Source: Vanilla planifolia
Taxonomy: Eukaryota > Streptophyta > Magnoliopsida > Asparagales > Orchidaceae
Assembly: GCA_023846275.1 (NCBI GenBank)
Contig: CM043868.1
Location: forward strand, 2,685,153-2,749,152
Direction: 5' to 3'
DNA: 64,000 bases
The notes under the pieces are model-generated. The model was not told the origin of the DNA, made no database searches, and was given only the letters and a program-made list of their open reading frames with translations. Each line of letters opens with the position of its first letter. The first letter of the stretch is position 1. This document shows positions 37,000-50,299 of this stretch, in pieces. The translations under genes and the position numbers were made by a program.

Positions 37000-37690
37000 T
37001 GGTATTATATGCTCAAGTTATTTACATTTATAACAAATTGTTTCTTTATAAGAAACAACTTTTGTCTTTTGCTTCTTATTCTTACCAAACCTTTTACCTG
37101 CATTTCTTTTGCTATATAATCTAGATAAACCTTTAACAATAAGAGCCATCTCACTTGAGATGTAAACATTTGAATCTATGAAGGAATCAACTACAAAGGT
37201 AATAACTTCTTTATTCTTCTTTTTCTTTGCCTTTTTAGCTAGAAGTTATTCATCCTTTCTTTTTGTAACCTCAATTTTATTTGTTAAGATCTCTCTCAAT
37301 AGCTCATCTAGTGATAACTAAAATATTCTTTGCTACTTTCAAGGTCATCACCAAAGGAACATATTATTGATGAAATACTCAAAGAATCTTTCTCACATGT
37401 TCATTAATAGAAAACTCTTTATTAAGGATAGATAGATAATTAATAATATTTGTAAATCTTATAAACATGACCTTAACACTCTCATCTAGATTCACGTAAA
37501 ATAATTTATACTCATGAATAAGTATATTGATTTTAGTCTCTTTAACTTGAGAAGTACCTTCATTGGTAACTTTTAGTTTTGACCAAATCTTATGTGTTAT
37601 TATCAAGTTCATGATTGGATCATTTTTAAAAACACTTGAACACAACACAAAATATTCATAGCTTAAGAATTAAGTTGAACTCTATGTTTA
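37000..37690 (-). pseudogene. Copia gag remnant (UBN2-type) with zinc knuckle
   Basis: The open piece 37379-37648 reads THKIWSKLKVTNEGTSQVKE then FTNIINYLSILNKEFS and VRKIL. These are landmarks of the UBN2 gag domain of plant Copia elements (AKEIWxxLxxxHEGTxxVKxxK, MxxRFTxIxNxLxxLG, VxKILRSLP). Around 37044-37003 a CCHC knuckle reads CYKCKxLEHIIPN with Phe in place of the last Cys. Confidence 0.85.
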
Positions 37691-37883
37691 TCCTAAGGAG
37701 TGAGTTCACTTAATGGTTTTTAAAATTAAATACTTCCTACTTTTGTAATAAAAATAAAACTCACATTTGAACAAAGATGGTTGGAGTGATGAAGCTCTCT
37801 TAGATAAGATTGCATTGTCCTCAACACATATTAAAGCCATTTGAATCTTATCTTAAGACTTTCTTTCTTTTGATAAAAATCTT

Positions 37884-37895
37884 ACTTTGATATTA
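37884..37895 (-). promoter_or_regulatory. Primer binding site of the - strand Copia element
   Basis: On the - strand TAATATCAAAGT matches the tRNA-Met primer site TGGTATCAGAGC at 8 of 12 positions. All four mismatches are G-to-A or C-to-T, and the following AAGATTTTT also fits the usual AAGGTTTTT. It starts two bases after the LTR end. Confidence 0.75.
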
Positions 37896-37897
37896 CT

Positions 37898-39784
37898 TGA
37901 TGTGAATCATGTGAGATTCAGTGCATAAAAGATGTGGGTTGAATTATTCTTTTAACAAAACTTTTCAATTTTTTTAATATCAAAAAACTTTTTTAATTAT
38001 AGAAAAATCTTATGCTTAGTAATAAAACTTTTGTTTTAGAAATATTATTTGATAAAATGAAAAAATATTATAAAATAATAAGATAAGAAATGCACTAATA
38101 ATTTTTAGGTGGCTTGGCTAAAACTTGTGTCTACATCCTTCCTCGATCACCAATCAGGCCTCCACTGACCACTCCTTTTTATTAAAGCTAGGAAAGGTAA
38201 ACCAAATACAATCTGATGCTCCTATGAGGCACTAAAAATTACAAGAAATCTGGCTATTAAAAAAACGTGAAAGTTTCATAAAAATTGGCATATACAAAGA
38301 TCTTACACTTAAATTCTTCAAAGAAGAGTGACACAACAACTATATATATAAATATTATCGTATTATGCAAAATGAATGTAAAGAGAGCTATAGAAACAAA
38401 AAAGAATCAAAAAGTCTATAACTCTTACAAATACATTATAAAAAATGATGCTTTCAATTCTAAACTTCTCTTGAGTGTTTTTAAGTTTTTTGAGTTCATT
38501 CATCAATCCCAAATGTTATTAAATGACTTTATTTATAGTCTAAATAAACAAATGCTACAACAACCCTTATAATGGTTAGAATCAATATTTCTAAAAAGGT
38601 AGCTGATGTTGGCAATAAAAAAGGAAGATGAAAAGCAACAACCATCTAATCTAGGTAGATGAAACATGCATCCTTCAATCAAAAGCTTAATTAGAGGGTC
38701 TATATCTAATCAAAGCAAGATTTGATCTTGATCATTAGATCCTACGTGCTAAATGGACTGTGTTGATCTGTAAGAATGTTATTCATAAAGGTGAAGCAAA
38801 TCACAATCATTTGATTAGAATTATCAGATGAACAATTAGAAGGAATTTACTATTTAAATTGAAGAAATTTTTCATGACTATTCAATCAGACTAATTGAAA
38901 GAATGGTAAGATGGATTTTGTTATCCAAAATGGTGGACATGATCTCTACTATTAGATCACAAAAATGTCTGATCAGATGGCACTGAATTACTCCTGTTCT
39001 AAAGTAAACAAGCATCAACCTTTTGTCTCACAATTTGAAAATGTACTTGTAGTTTAGCATTTATCTTTGCTTTCTCATGTGGGTTAAGCAACCTAATAGG
39101 GTTAACTATCTCTATTGCTCTTTAGAGATCACGACTTAAGTCAACTATGCACATATATGGGTCTATTTAACATAATCCCAATACTTGGTCGATAAGCCTA
39201 AGATGGGTTTAGGAGTGATGCCCTAACTCGATTAACCCAAGTTGCTACAAGATTATGTCTGACTAAGTCTTGGATCTAACCTGACTCGATTTCAACTGGT
39301 CTCCTGACCCACTGTTCTTTAAGGCTCAATGCTTAATGCTTTAGGCCACTTGGCCCTAGCCTTGAGGCTTGGCCGAGGAGTGGATGTTTAGGGTAAAAAA
39401 AAAATTTATTAAAACATTTTTTATTAAATTTAAAATTAAAAGGAGTTAATTAAAAATTAACTCAAAAATTAATGAACCATGATTATGATTTTTAAGTATC
39501 ATAATTGCAAATAAAAGAAATATTTAACATGTTAACCATAAAGATGATTAAGAATATAGATTCTTTGTGGATTAACTACTCCATAAAGAGTTTGGTCTTT
39601 AGCTCCAAAATCAATAATTTGAGCCTTCAATCTCCATCCAATTCAAATGCTATGATCCATGCTTTAGCAAACCCAACCACTATAGTAAGATCTTAAGATT
39701 ACACTTAAACAATACTAAGCTCAACAAAATATTATTAATTTTTTTATCTTGATTTTGTGATCATCATATCAAAGAAGTATAATA
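37898..39784 (-). repeat. 5' LTR of the - strand Copia element
   Basis: 1887 bp. The + strand left end is TGATGTGAATC, next to the primer site. The right end (TATTATAC on the - strand, a worn TGTTGTAC) is fixed by alignment with the solo LTR at 57197-58320 and the 3' LTR. Contains TTTTTAGGTGGCTTGGC at ~38104, matching the LTR at 57390, as in the GGATGTAGGC...GCCGAACCACCTAAA part of plant Copia R/U5 regions. Confidence 0.8.
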
Positions 39785-40310
39785 ACTAGTACTCATATGC
39801 ATCACTTACTTGGTATTCATATTAATTAATACATGTTTAAGTAAAGAGCTTAGGTAAAAAACTTTATCTTTCTATTTGATTTATGAAAAATAAAACTAAA
39901 AACTATTTCTTTCCCACAAGATCCTTCTTTTTTTGATATCTTTGTTTTTCCTTAAAGGATAATGTGATTTTTTTCATTCTTCCTCAACAACTCTCCTTTT
40001 CCCCTCCTTCTACTGTCTCATGAAACTTTTAAATATAACAACTATGTTTTCAAACAAGGGAAAGAGATTATCTTCTTATTAAATAATAAAATTAAAATAA
40101 TAATTTTCTTAATATTTTCTTTACAAATTTACAAAAAATTCAATTCACTTCTAAAAATTACAGACTACACACTAACAAATTTATCAAGATAAGGCATTCA
40201 TAACAATATTCTTAGTTATAAAATCTATTCCTTAACAATATATCACAATTTTTGTGACAATTGATAAAAAAATATTATTTTAAATTATGGATTTATAAAA
40301 TTTATATTTG
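39785..40310. other. AT-rich DNA between two Copia remnants
   Basis: No coding or recognisable repeat boundary. It begins with ACTAG, which would be the target duplication of the - strand Copia element if the other side were preserved. Confidence 0.4.
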
Positions 40311-43300
40311 ATAGATAAAATATACTTTAAGAGGATTTAAGAAGTTAACTATGTGGGCTATCATAGAATTATATTAGTACGATGCATGGATGGCTATCTC
40401 AAGTTAATGTAGATCAATAATATTTAGTCTTCTTAGATAATTATCATACTAATATAATACATATATAATATTTGTATGACAAATTGAGCATATTTTTATC
40501 CTAAGATATTTAAACTTATCTATAATAAAAAATAGATCATGCAAATATGATATATATTATATGATGTTGTAATTATAGTCACACACAACTTAGCTTGGAC
40601 ATCATATTAGGACTGTTGGTTGTACGTCCAAGACACAGTTTCATACTTTATTAAATATAACATTGTACTGATGTGAGATCATAAGGTATGCATTCATACC
40701 TATTTATGTTCATATAAATAGTAAGAATAAGAATTAATTATATAAGTTTGCATGTTCTAAATTGATCAACTTTTATAGTTTGCAAAATATTTTAAGGCAT
40801 CATTTGTATGATTTATATTTTTAAGATTTTACCATCATACAATATGATCTGCATTACATAGCACTACGATATTCCTTTCATACCAGTATGCTAAAATGGT
40901 ACCCAAGAAATGTATGTTGAGGTATGGAATATTGGAGATTTGTGTAATATAATATCATATTTTGTACAGTATAATATGTTTCTTTATGGATTAGACAGGG
41001 ATCAAAGTAAGCGATATTAATTGTGTACAATAAAGTTTATAGTGCTAATAAGTATGATAAGATTATTGTATTTTTATGATTAGTAGGTTATGTACTAAAA
41101 GTTGAGGACTAGGCTATAAACAATATGAATTATGATGAATCTATACGATCTTTACATCATATTTGTAAGATCAAGTTAATTAAGTTGAAATGTGCATTAT
41201 CATGTGTGTTTGTCACATATTTCATACAAGCATGGTCAATCTAATTAATGTGATATAGTTTAAGACTTAAACAAATTTTGGAGAGATTTATGCCATATTA
41301 ATATGATATTACTGTCATACCAATATAATATATATTTATCTGAGAGTTTGGTTTAAGAATATTGTAATTTATTGGACAAATTAGCATTGTCTAAGTACGA
41401 TCCACTTGTCTTATAAATGTAATCATTCTTAATCAATACCATATGCTTCTCATCAACAAATCACATAGTGTGATCCTATAGCAAACATCATCATTTGTAG
41501 AACTTAAAATTGGAACTTGGTACATTATTCTTGAGAGCAAAAATAAATTGATTGGACAAGCTCATCATGCACGTTATTTAAGTGTAATACAAATTATATT
41601 ATGCGATCCTATGATCGTAATATTATGATCAGTATCTTGAGAAAGTAAAAACTATTTTGATCATTTTAAGAATATTATTTTAGCCATTAAAAATTTTTAA
41701 TTTGTATATGTTCCTTAGATTCGTAAAAGTAAAAATGATTTTGTGGAATATACTAATGAACAAATTGCTAAATCATTTAATAGTAAGAAAAGAATAAGGA
41801 TGTTGGTTGTGTTTTTTTCATCGCGATAATATCTTTTATCTTGTTTATTCTTCTAATATATTAGTGCACCACTTAAACAACTACTTTATTACTAAATTAA
41901 AGTTTCACATATTAGCTTAGCATCCTTTCATTGCATTTATTTATGTGTAATATTTTTATTATGCTTTTAAATAGCATGAGATTTGTTGTATTATTATGTA
42001 TAAGAGTTGTAACAATTGTATATGCTGCATTTTTTACTCTTTTGAGAGAGGTGACTCGTACTGAACAATCCATGAAAGCCAGTAGAGTTGAATGAGCTAA
42101 CTCCTACTTGGTCGGTGAAAAGGGAGTGATTTGTGATGTTGACTCTTAGCTGGGCATGGGAAAAAAATAGGGTGATTTGTAAGGTTTTGCCACTTTTGGC
42201 TATAACGAAGTAGTGTTGTTGTAAGTAGAATTCTTGTTATGTCGATTAGGGGTGAATATAGACAAAGTTTTTCTCAAATCACTAAAAAAAATCTTGTTCA
42301 TCCCATTCAAATTTTTATTTAATTTGTTTACTTAATTTATTGTTCAACACTTATCACATTGTCACACAAAAGGTTTTTAAAGTTAAACAAGACTTTTTAA
42401 AACTAGTGTATAATAATAATCAAGAAAAGCAAAATATCTTTGTAAAGAAATTGTGTTTGATTAGATTGGGTTCTAAAAAAAGAATTCTTCTATGAAAGTA
42501 TCTAAAGTATTAACTCTTATTTGAGAAAGAAAAAGACTTACATTACTATTTTCATTTTAAGTTTGAAATTGAATCAAGTTTTTAATTTATGAAAACTCAA
42601 CCTTGCTCTTGAGAACATCATTCTCACATATTTTTAACAAGTGTTAGTAGAGTAGGGTTGTATCAAAGGAAGCAATTCCTAATAAAATATTCTTATTTTT
42701 CCTCATTGGTGTGTGGTGAATTATTTGTAGTGTCTATGACACTATAGATCAACTACCTATGAGTGTTTAGTAACATTATTCTTCATAGGAAAAGGCTTTT
42801 AAAACTTTTATTCAAAAGATAGACTATAATTTGTGTGATTTCTTTACACACTATGTACTATTCCAAAAGATAGAAGTGATATATCGAGTACACAAATTCA
42901 AATCAATGCAAGAGATCAAATCTTTTCGTATTATGCTCTCTCAAGGGCTTGGTATTAAAATCTCTCATTTATCAACTTGCTTTGAGGCCATGTAGGAAAT
43001 TGATAGGTTATATGGTGACATACCAACTCAAGTTAAAAAATAAAAAAAAAGAAGAAAGCAACTCCATGCACCTCAAAAGTGAGCTTTTCTTTCCAAGATA
43101 CACAACAAACTTTTTGCTCAAATATTGATACTCATGTTGATTATGATAAATTCTCTGACTATTTTCAAGAATTAAATCTTGATCACATGCTAATTTGAAG
43201 AAGAAATGTGATAGACAAGAAGTTCATGTTCACATTTTACGAAATCAGCACATTTTAAGATGAAGCAAAGTTATATTTTTCTTCTTTGAGCACTTCGCAA

Positions 43301-43431
43301 AATAAGATAGATGAATGTGAGAAACTTGTCCTGAATAAAAAAAATAAAGAAATTAAATAAGGTTTTGATTTTTTAAAAGAATATGAAACTTTAAAATAAT
43401 TATATCCATAATAATTAAGTTTAAGAAAAGA
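40310..43431 (+). mobile_element. Remnant of a + strand Copia element: LTR and leader
   Basis: The part 42050-42490 reads like the R/U5 end of SIRE-like plant Copia LTRs: GTGATTTGT...GGGTGAATATAGACAAAG, then AATCACTAAAAAAAATCTTG, TTCATCCCATTCAAATTTTT and CACTTATCACATTGTC. It is followed at ~42497-42509 by a worn tRNA-Met primer site (AAGTATCTAAAGT). The left LTR end is not defined. 42510-43431 is probably leader and gag N-terminus, without a readable domain. The gypsy-type LTR at 43432 cuts it off; no downstream part of this element is evident. Confidence 0.5.
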
Positions 43432-43703
43432 TGTGATATCCTTATTTTTTATTATCCCATGTCACCATTGTTATGTGGTAAGCAGATTATTATACTCTTA
43501 CGATATAATTAATTTTATATTTTAAGAACATTCAAATAATAGTAATTTTATCTTTGCATTAAAAAGAATAGAATTTTCAAAAGTTTCTTAGAAAACTAAA
43601 TTAAGCGTACCAATAGTAGTGCTCTTTAAAAAAGAATGTATGGGCCTTTGGCTTATTATTTTTCGAATTTAATCTTATTGGTAAATTTTAAGTTAATTTG
43701 AAA

Positions 43704-43738
<35 letters not shown>

Positions 43739-45850
43739 TTTCATTTTCGAGCTTGAGTCCTAAAGGATTTTATTTTTCCTTCATAGCTGTCGTAGCGGAC
43801 AAGGACTGAGAAGGCTTTGGAAACATCTGGAAAAGAGAAACGTTCAGTGGGTGGAAGTTCAGAGCTTAAGAGAAGAAGTAAATCCAAGTGGAGAGGACGG
43901 ATAGCTTTTTGTTGGTTGAATGTGTGAAAACATGCAACTTTTAGCACTCGGTGCTTACCTCTAGCCAGATTAGGAGTTGGACAAGTAAAGGATAAAGCGA
44001 AGTGGGGAAAATCAAAGGAAGAGAGAAGGAAAGAACCAAGAGTTGCTGTAGGAGAAATGAGGATAACATAAGAATTGGTGTTTAAAAAATTATTTTAGTT
44101 GTTCTTTCTTTCCTGCTATAATAAAAACTCAAAAAGGATGTGTTATAATAATGAAGTAATTTGTTAGTATGTATGATCTATATTGCTCTTCTATTTTAAA
44201 ATTGAGATTTCATGCATTGAATTTAGATGTAAGGATGATAATTGAGCCATAATGTTGCTATTTTGGTGGTTAAAATATAAGCCCATGCTTGTGTGAAATT
44301 GTTTTAGTGAGTTAAGCATGAATTTTATGAAATTCATTAATAAAAAATGTTGGCACGTGTTGATCGAAACTTCATGATGCTATTGTAAAATTGAGCATAC
44401 AAAATTCTTATTCTACTATAATAGAAAATATGAAAATGATTTCAATACTTGCTTGAGTGAAAATATTGAATTCATTCGACTATTTTATGTTAGAATGAAA
44501 GAAAACCTTGTGGCTGAAATATGCTATGATAATATGAATTATTTCATGGTTTAGATTGTTGAGAATTTAATTGAAAATTCATTCCTATGATAAACTTGAT
44601 TTGATGTTAAGTCAAATGTTTTAGTTTATTATGATAAAGTGAATATCATGAGTAAGTATATGAATATCTTGGTCATGATTACTTTAAGTGTTGCTAAATT
44701 GAATCATGCATGGACATGACATGATTTTAGATGCTATGCTTTAGATGTTGCAATTATTTCTTATGGAAACATTGAGACTTACCTTAAATGTAATGTGTGA
44801 ATGTTGATAGAAATTAGATTCACAATGAGAAGATTATTGTTATGATGAAACCATGCTTGATAAAGTATGTTCTTAAGTTTATTATGATCAATCTTACAAT
44901 TATATCTATATGTAATTGATCTAAAAGATAAAACCATGATGGATATACAAAGATAATTGCATGAATGTTACTTTGGTAGACCTTGCAATTGTGCTTTACT
45001 AGATGAAACTAAGATCTAGCTAAGTTTATTAAAATAATGCTAAATTCATGCTTCATGACACGTGTTGATCGTATCTATATTTAATATGTGAGATGATTAC
45101 TTTCATTAATAAATTAGGTTTTTGGTGAAATGCAATCTTAAGTTCTAGTTTATTATTTTAATTATGCATATATTTGAAAATTAGGAAAATAAAATGATAT
45201 TAAGATTTCAATTGTAATATGAAATTCATGCTAAAGATATTTCTTGAATTTCTTTCCTAAAAATTTTGCAATTGAGCTATACATTAAGAAAACCATTAAT
45301 TCATACATATATTGTCATTTTAAAATTTGAAATTTAAAGTTCTATTTTAGATTTGCAATCTTGATGAAACCTAGAATATCATGGAATATTATGGATTTAT
45401 GCTAAACTGAGATGAAACATGAACACAAATATGTGATTTGAGTTTTATGTTTTAAATGTTATTATTGTGAACCTTGTGATAATGCTATCTAAGTTGAAAA
45501 TAAAGAATTTTCATAAAAATTTATAATTGAATTGAAATTGAATAATAGCATGATGATGATAGTTTTAGCTCAAAAAGTTAATGATAAAGTTTTAAGTGAT
45601 ACCATGAAACAACTCAATCACACATGATGTTTTTTTAACATGATAAACAAACCTTATGTCTGACTTTTTGTAGCCAAGAGAGAATGGATGCCTCATTAGA
45701 TCCTGGGGTTGAGTGGTAACACTTGGCCAATGACTTAAAAAGTAAGAAAAATACTTTTGAAAGGGCTTCATATGGATTCGAAGGCATGTTTAGCTCTTAG
45801 ATTCCTTGAGAGGCTTGGTTTTGAAGTGAGGTTTAGTAAGAAAATGATGA
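43432..45850 (+). mobile_element. Ty3/gypsy-type LTR block, right copy, first part
   Basis: Starts TGTGATATCC, the classic plant gypsy LTR start, and aligns with 22711-24380. The GC content is higher around 43740-44060, where GTCGTAGCGGACAAGG and GCTGTAGGAG words suggest a less decayed promoter/leader area. The only open frame (43741-43947, -) is not recognisable. The Copia-type LTR at ~45850-47747 interrupts it and it appears to continue at 47750. Confidence 0.6.
43706..43735. repeat. (AT)n microsatellite
   Basis: 30 bases of AT repeat, at about the same place in this LTR as the short TA tract at ~22998-23008 in its relative. Confidence 0.95.
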
Positions 45851-47747
45851 ATTACTAGGAATAAAATTTTAGTTTATTACAAAATATTTTAATAAAATAT
45901 TTAAAGTAATTTTTAATAAAATTTAACAAATATATAAAAGTGATTTTTTATAAATTTTAATTTTATTTTAAAACATATTAAGTTTTGTAAAAGTCATGTA
46001 ATTAAAAAATCAAATAATAATTAAAAATATACACAATCGATTTTTAGGTAATTGAACTCATAAAATAAGCTTACACTCACTCCCGACAAAAACTAAGAAA
46101 AAACAAACACAATATAAGTTTTTTACCAAAAGATGGTTAGGCTAAACTCTTGCAACAAAGAGATAAATGAGACAGGCTACTATGAACTTATAATAAAAAT
46201 AAATAACACATACTACTGAGGTATTACAATGAAATAAAATAACAATAAAAAAATATTCAACGAAATAAAATCTAAATCAACACACTAAAATCCTATCTTG
46301 ATGAAATCATTAAAGACACATAAGTATCTGAATTAAATAAATTAATGATCAAGAAAAATAATAACTTAGCTAATTTAAAAAGGAAAAGAATTTCAAAAGT
46401 TCAACTAGTGAATGACATAACATATGAAAGAGATGATTGGAATGAGCTACTAACGATTTGAATATTTTTGCTTGAAAATTTTATTTGGATCACATAAAAA
46501 TTATTCTTTTTTTGTTCAAAAAATCTCCTATTTATAGGAAATTTATAATGGCTAAAAGCACATACTAAACACCCAATTTAATCGTTATAATTTTCACAAC
46601 TTTCCTAATATTTTAATTAAGAAAGAAATAAAAAAAATCTCCAACGGCTTGAAATGACAGCTAAAATAGTTGTTGCATAGGTGTCATTCAATCGGAAGCT
46701 CTGGGACCATTCGATCACGAAAATAGAGCGATCAGATGGATGTAATCAAATCTACGCTTTTAAAAATATGAAATTGATCTAGGTTGTTTTGAATTGCAAT
46801 CTAATGACAGAATTTAACTTTGTGATTGCAAAATTGCACGATTGGATGTTAATAAAATTATCGCTTTCAAAATGTGATACGATGGTGATTGTCCGATCGT
46901 GAAAGGTGAGATCAGACGGTTCACATTACTCTCGTAATTTAAGAGTTCACTATGCACAAAAGGTTTGCATTTTTAATTCCACATTGCACATTTGTTATGT
47001 TATTTTCTCCTTTTAAGGATTTTCATAACTTTTATTCTTAGTCGAAAAACTAGGTTGGCTACCCTTGTTAAATTCAGGAATTAATCACTTGAGCGACCAG
47101 CTAGTTACATATATTTTATTTGATTTATGAATGCAAGATTGATGACCTGATCCAAAATGAAATATTTGGGATTGATTATAGAAAGCGTTTCATGTATCAA
47201 ACGGCTTTCAAAAATAGTTACCATTGAATCGTAAAAGTTCACTATAGCGAGTCAATTGGTTCAGTTGTAAATGCTTATACGAACAGGTTATTTTTGTTAT
47301 TAAATTTTCTATTAACTAATTAATATTATTAACATATTATTTTATAATAAATTAATTAAGGATTTCAAAAATATTATTAAGATAAAATAATAGTCAAGAT
47401 AATACAAAATGATGGATCAAAAAAATTGAGAATCTAAATATTATTTTAAGATTAATTTGAATTTAATTTGTATCTTATAATAAATATTTTAATCAAGTTT
47501 AATATTCTAATAGAAATAAAATTGAAATACCTAAAATTAAATTTAGAATACATCTTTTGGTGGTTTACCACTCTAACCAAAATGATTTTCATAGAAGTTA
47601 ATATTTATGCATCTTCTTCTTTTAGTTCTACATGAATACGAGTATCAACTACCTAAAATCTGAAAATTTACTTAAAACAAATCCATTAGAAATATTTATG
47701 ATTTATTATCATCAAATAAAGAACCATGACTAAGGGTCAACAATACA
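45850..47747 (-). mobile_element. Copia-type LTR nested in the gypsy-type LTR
   Basis: Relative of the LTR at 6449-8229 in the same orientation, ~1.9 kb, no coding. The - strand 5' end reads TGTATTGTTGACCC. GAATTACTAGG on the left and ATAGGTTTAG on the right share four of five bases of a possible target duplication (CTAGG/ATAGG). No Copia interior adjoins it, so it is probably a solo LTR. Confidence 0.62.
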
Positions 47748-47749
47748 AT

Positions 47750-50250
47750 AGGTTTAGCCATAAAAGAAAAAAAAGGTTTACCTAAGGTCTCAATTAGGCT
47801 TAACGAAAAAGGGTTTTTCTTGGGTTAATAATAAATTAAGAATTAGAAAATTAAAAAAGCAAACTAATTGGTTGATTAGCTCAAACTAGGTCTAAGGGCC
47901 TATTAGAATTGATTAAGAGAACCTAAGGTTTGGACTTGAATGTTGAGGATTTATAGTCTTTAGGTTTAAAATATTAATATCTATGATTTAAAATTTAAAT
48001 AGCTAAGGTTTAAATTTTAAATATTAAATAAGGTTAAGTACTCAAGCAACCCTAGTCAATATTGAAAGTGAGTTATGACTTGAATGGACCTTTGATGAGG
48101 TTAAGAACAACTTAAAAATTAAGCATATATTAAGATTAAATAATTCTTAAAGACTGTGACTTTTATACAAGGAACCATAAAGATAAAAATTAGGTTTGAA
48201 CTGAGGACATCAAGCATTGATTTAATGAGGCTCTCAGTTAAACATTAGATGAGGGTTGTTTGAGATAGATAACATGACTTTGTCTTTAAAAGTAGTGCTA
48301 GGCTTGGCTAAGGGGCTAAATTTTCTCTTGGAGTTTAACTAAATCATGATCTAGCTTAGTTTGATATATAAGATCATGAGTAGCCCTAAATTATGCTCTT
48401 AGGCCTTGGATCAACACCTTGGTGATCAAGGAGGTGCATGTGGCTTACAAGCAGTCTTTAGGAAGAGTGTGGTAGCTCAAGTTTACCTACTAGGCATGCG
48501 AGTCACTAATGAAACTCATGCTAACCTAGGTTAAAAAACAAAGGTTATGACTTCAAGGTTTTGAGCTAAGGATTAGAACTTAAGTGATTACTCAACTAAT
48601 AACTTAGATAAGATAAAATATTATAGTAAAGATCTTAGATAAATATTTTGCAAGAATTAGATAAATATATAAAGAACTAGATAGGGGAGGATTACCCAAG
48701 ATAGTCTGATTAGGATTTAGCAAAAATCAAAGTTAACCTAGATAATTATTATAATTTTTAGGAAACCCAAGATGATTAAAATAAATGATTAGTAATTTAG
48801 AAAAAAACCTTAGGCTTATTTTAGATGATAAAATAAGATTATAAGAGATATCTAAATAACCCTAAACTAGACATGATGAAACCATTTGAACTGATGCTAT
48901 ATGATAAGCATGATGTCATGGATTAAGATTTAGTGAACTCCAAATGATGTCTCCTTAGCTAGAGTTAGGCTAGTCAGATATACTAAATGGTAGGAATTCT
49001 ACTAGATTATTTCATGTAGCTAAGCACTGTCAACCCACCTAGACTCGAAGGAGATTGCTGACTTGGTCATTATATGGTGAGGAGTACCATTTGTTTTTTA
49101 AGGTTCCTAGAGTCCTACATAATTGATCATGTGATTGGCAAAGCCCAAGCTATGGAATGCTAAATCATGTGCTTGTGATTTTAGAGTGGTTGTGTGCCAT
49201 TGATTTGTAGGACATTGTGGGAGATTATTGATGTGTTAAGGCACATGATACAGTATTACATGGTTATTGAGGACTCCTAAAGCTTTGTAAGGTAGCCTCA
49301 TATGATTTTACTTCTTGTAGGGGAGTGCCAAATTAAATGATGAGATACAAGTGCTAGACATTGTGCTAAGGTCCTCATAAGCTTAAAAGGAGTGTCAAAC
49401 TACCAATGGTCATTGAGAGTCCATTATGTTACACTTTGTGAGTATGATCTCATAGTGACTTGTAAAGCCTTGACAAGTATTGGATATGGTTGGTGATTAT
49501 GGTTTCATACTTTGGATCAATTTGGTAGGTTGAGATATCTTATGGGAAATAATTATTTGTATCAATGATTTGAGTCTGATGGATATGTTATTATACTAAT
49601 ACATAATTATTTTTATAGTAGGATTTGAGGATTCCCTATTGAGCTTGGCTCGCCCCTTCTTATATATCATTTATAGGTAAAAAGAGTTAGGAGCTAACAT
49701 AGAAGCTGGAGAAGGGGCATCAAAGTTATTACTTTAATAGATTATTCATCTAGTTGATATTTTATGATATTATAGTTTCCTATTTACACACAATATTATC
49801 ATTTATATTTGTTAGACTTTGGATTATATGAGATTACTATAATGGATTTTGATATATGTATTTTTATGTTTTATGTGATAGACTTAAATTTTTAAGTGGC
49901 TTATGGATCATGTGATGATTTATTTAAAATTGTAGATTTATTTGAATATGATTTATCATAGGTTATTAGGTTTACTTTGATTCCATATACACATTAGTTT
50001 ATATTGGTGGAATACCTAGCTTAGCATAAACTAACTCTTGAGTCAACTACGTAATGAGTTGGTGCATGGACATGGTTCATCTTAGGAGGCAAGCTGTTAG
50101 TATGATGGTCAAATTATGGATCATAATTCCCGTTTTAATGTTAAGCTTAAGTAGTGATAGGTGACTGGCCAAATACATTAATTGATGTATTAGTCTAGTT
50201 GGACCCAAAATTATTTTAAAACTAAACTTTATTACATATGAAAGTATTAT
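47750..50250 (+). mobile_element. Ty3/gypsy-type LTR block, right copy, second part
   Basis: Aligns with ~29160-30180 and, near its right end (GGCTCGCCCCTTCTT at 49645), with 844-880 at the window start. I take it as the continuation of the block that begins at 43432. There is no open frame worth naming. The right end is not fixed; the + strand Copia LTR follows within a few hundred bases. Confidence 0.5.
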
Positions 50251-50299
50251 AACTCATGGAAGACTTAATTTAATGAGGTTATGACTAATCACTTAGCTT

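Larger units (their letters stand above)
30180..39784 (-). mobile_element. Copia LTR retrotransposon, - strand, with nested solo LTR
   Basis: Read on the - strand the parts follow standard Copia order: 5' LTR (39784-37898), primer site (37895-37884), gag (~37690-37000), integrase (~35900-35395), reverse transcriptase (~34700-33990), RNase H (~33890-33739 and 31648-31400), polypurine tract (31125-31115) and 3' LTR (31114-~30180). The RNase H part is split by the 2090 bp solo LTR at 31649-33738. The 3' LTR has lost its outer end, so the target duplication (ACTAG would follow the 5' LTR at 39785) cannot be confirmed. Every coding part is full of stops, so the element is inactive. Gag and integrase wording is close to the plant Tork/SIRE-like Copia lineages; lineage is an inference. 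Confidence 0.85.

Noticed and set aside
43741..43947. 68-codon - strand frame in the less AT-rich part of the gypsy-type LTR
   Set aside because: No recognisable domain; the equivalent frame in the relative (23031-23216) differs in sequence, which argues against a conserved protein.
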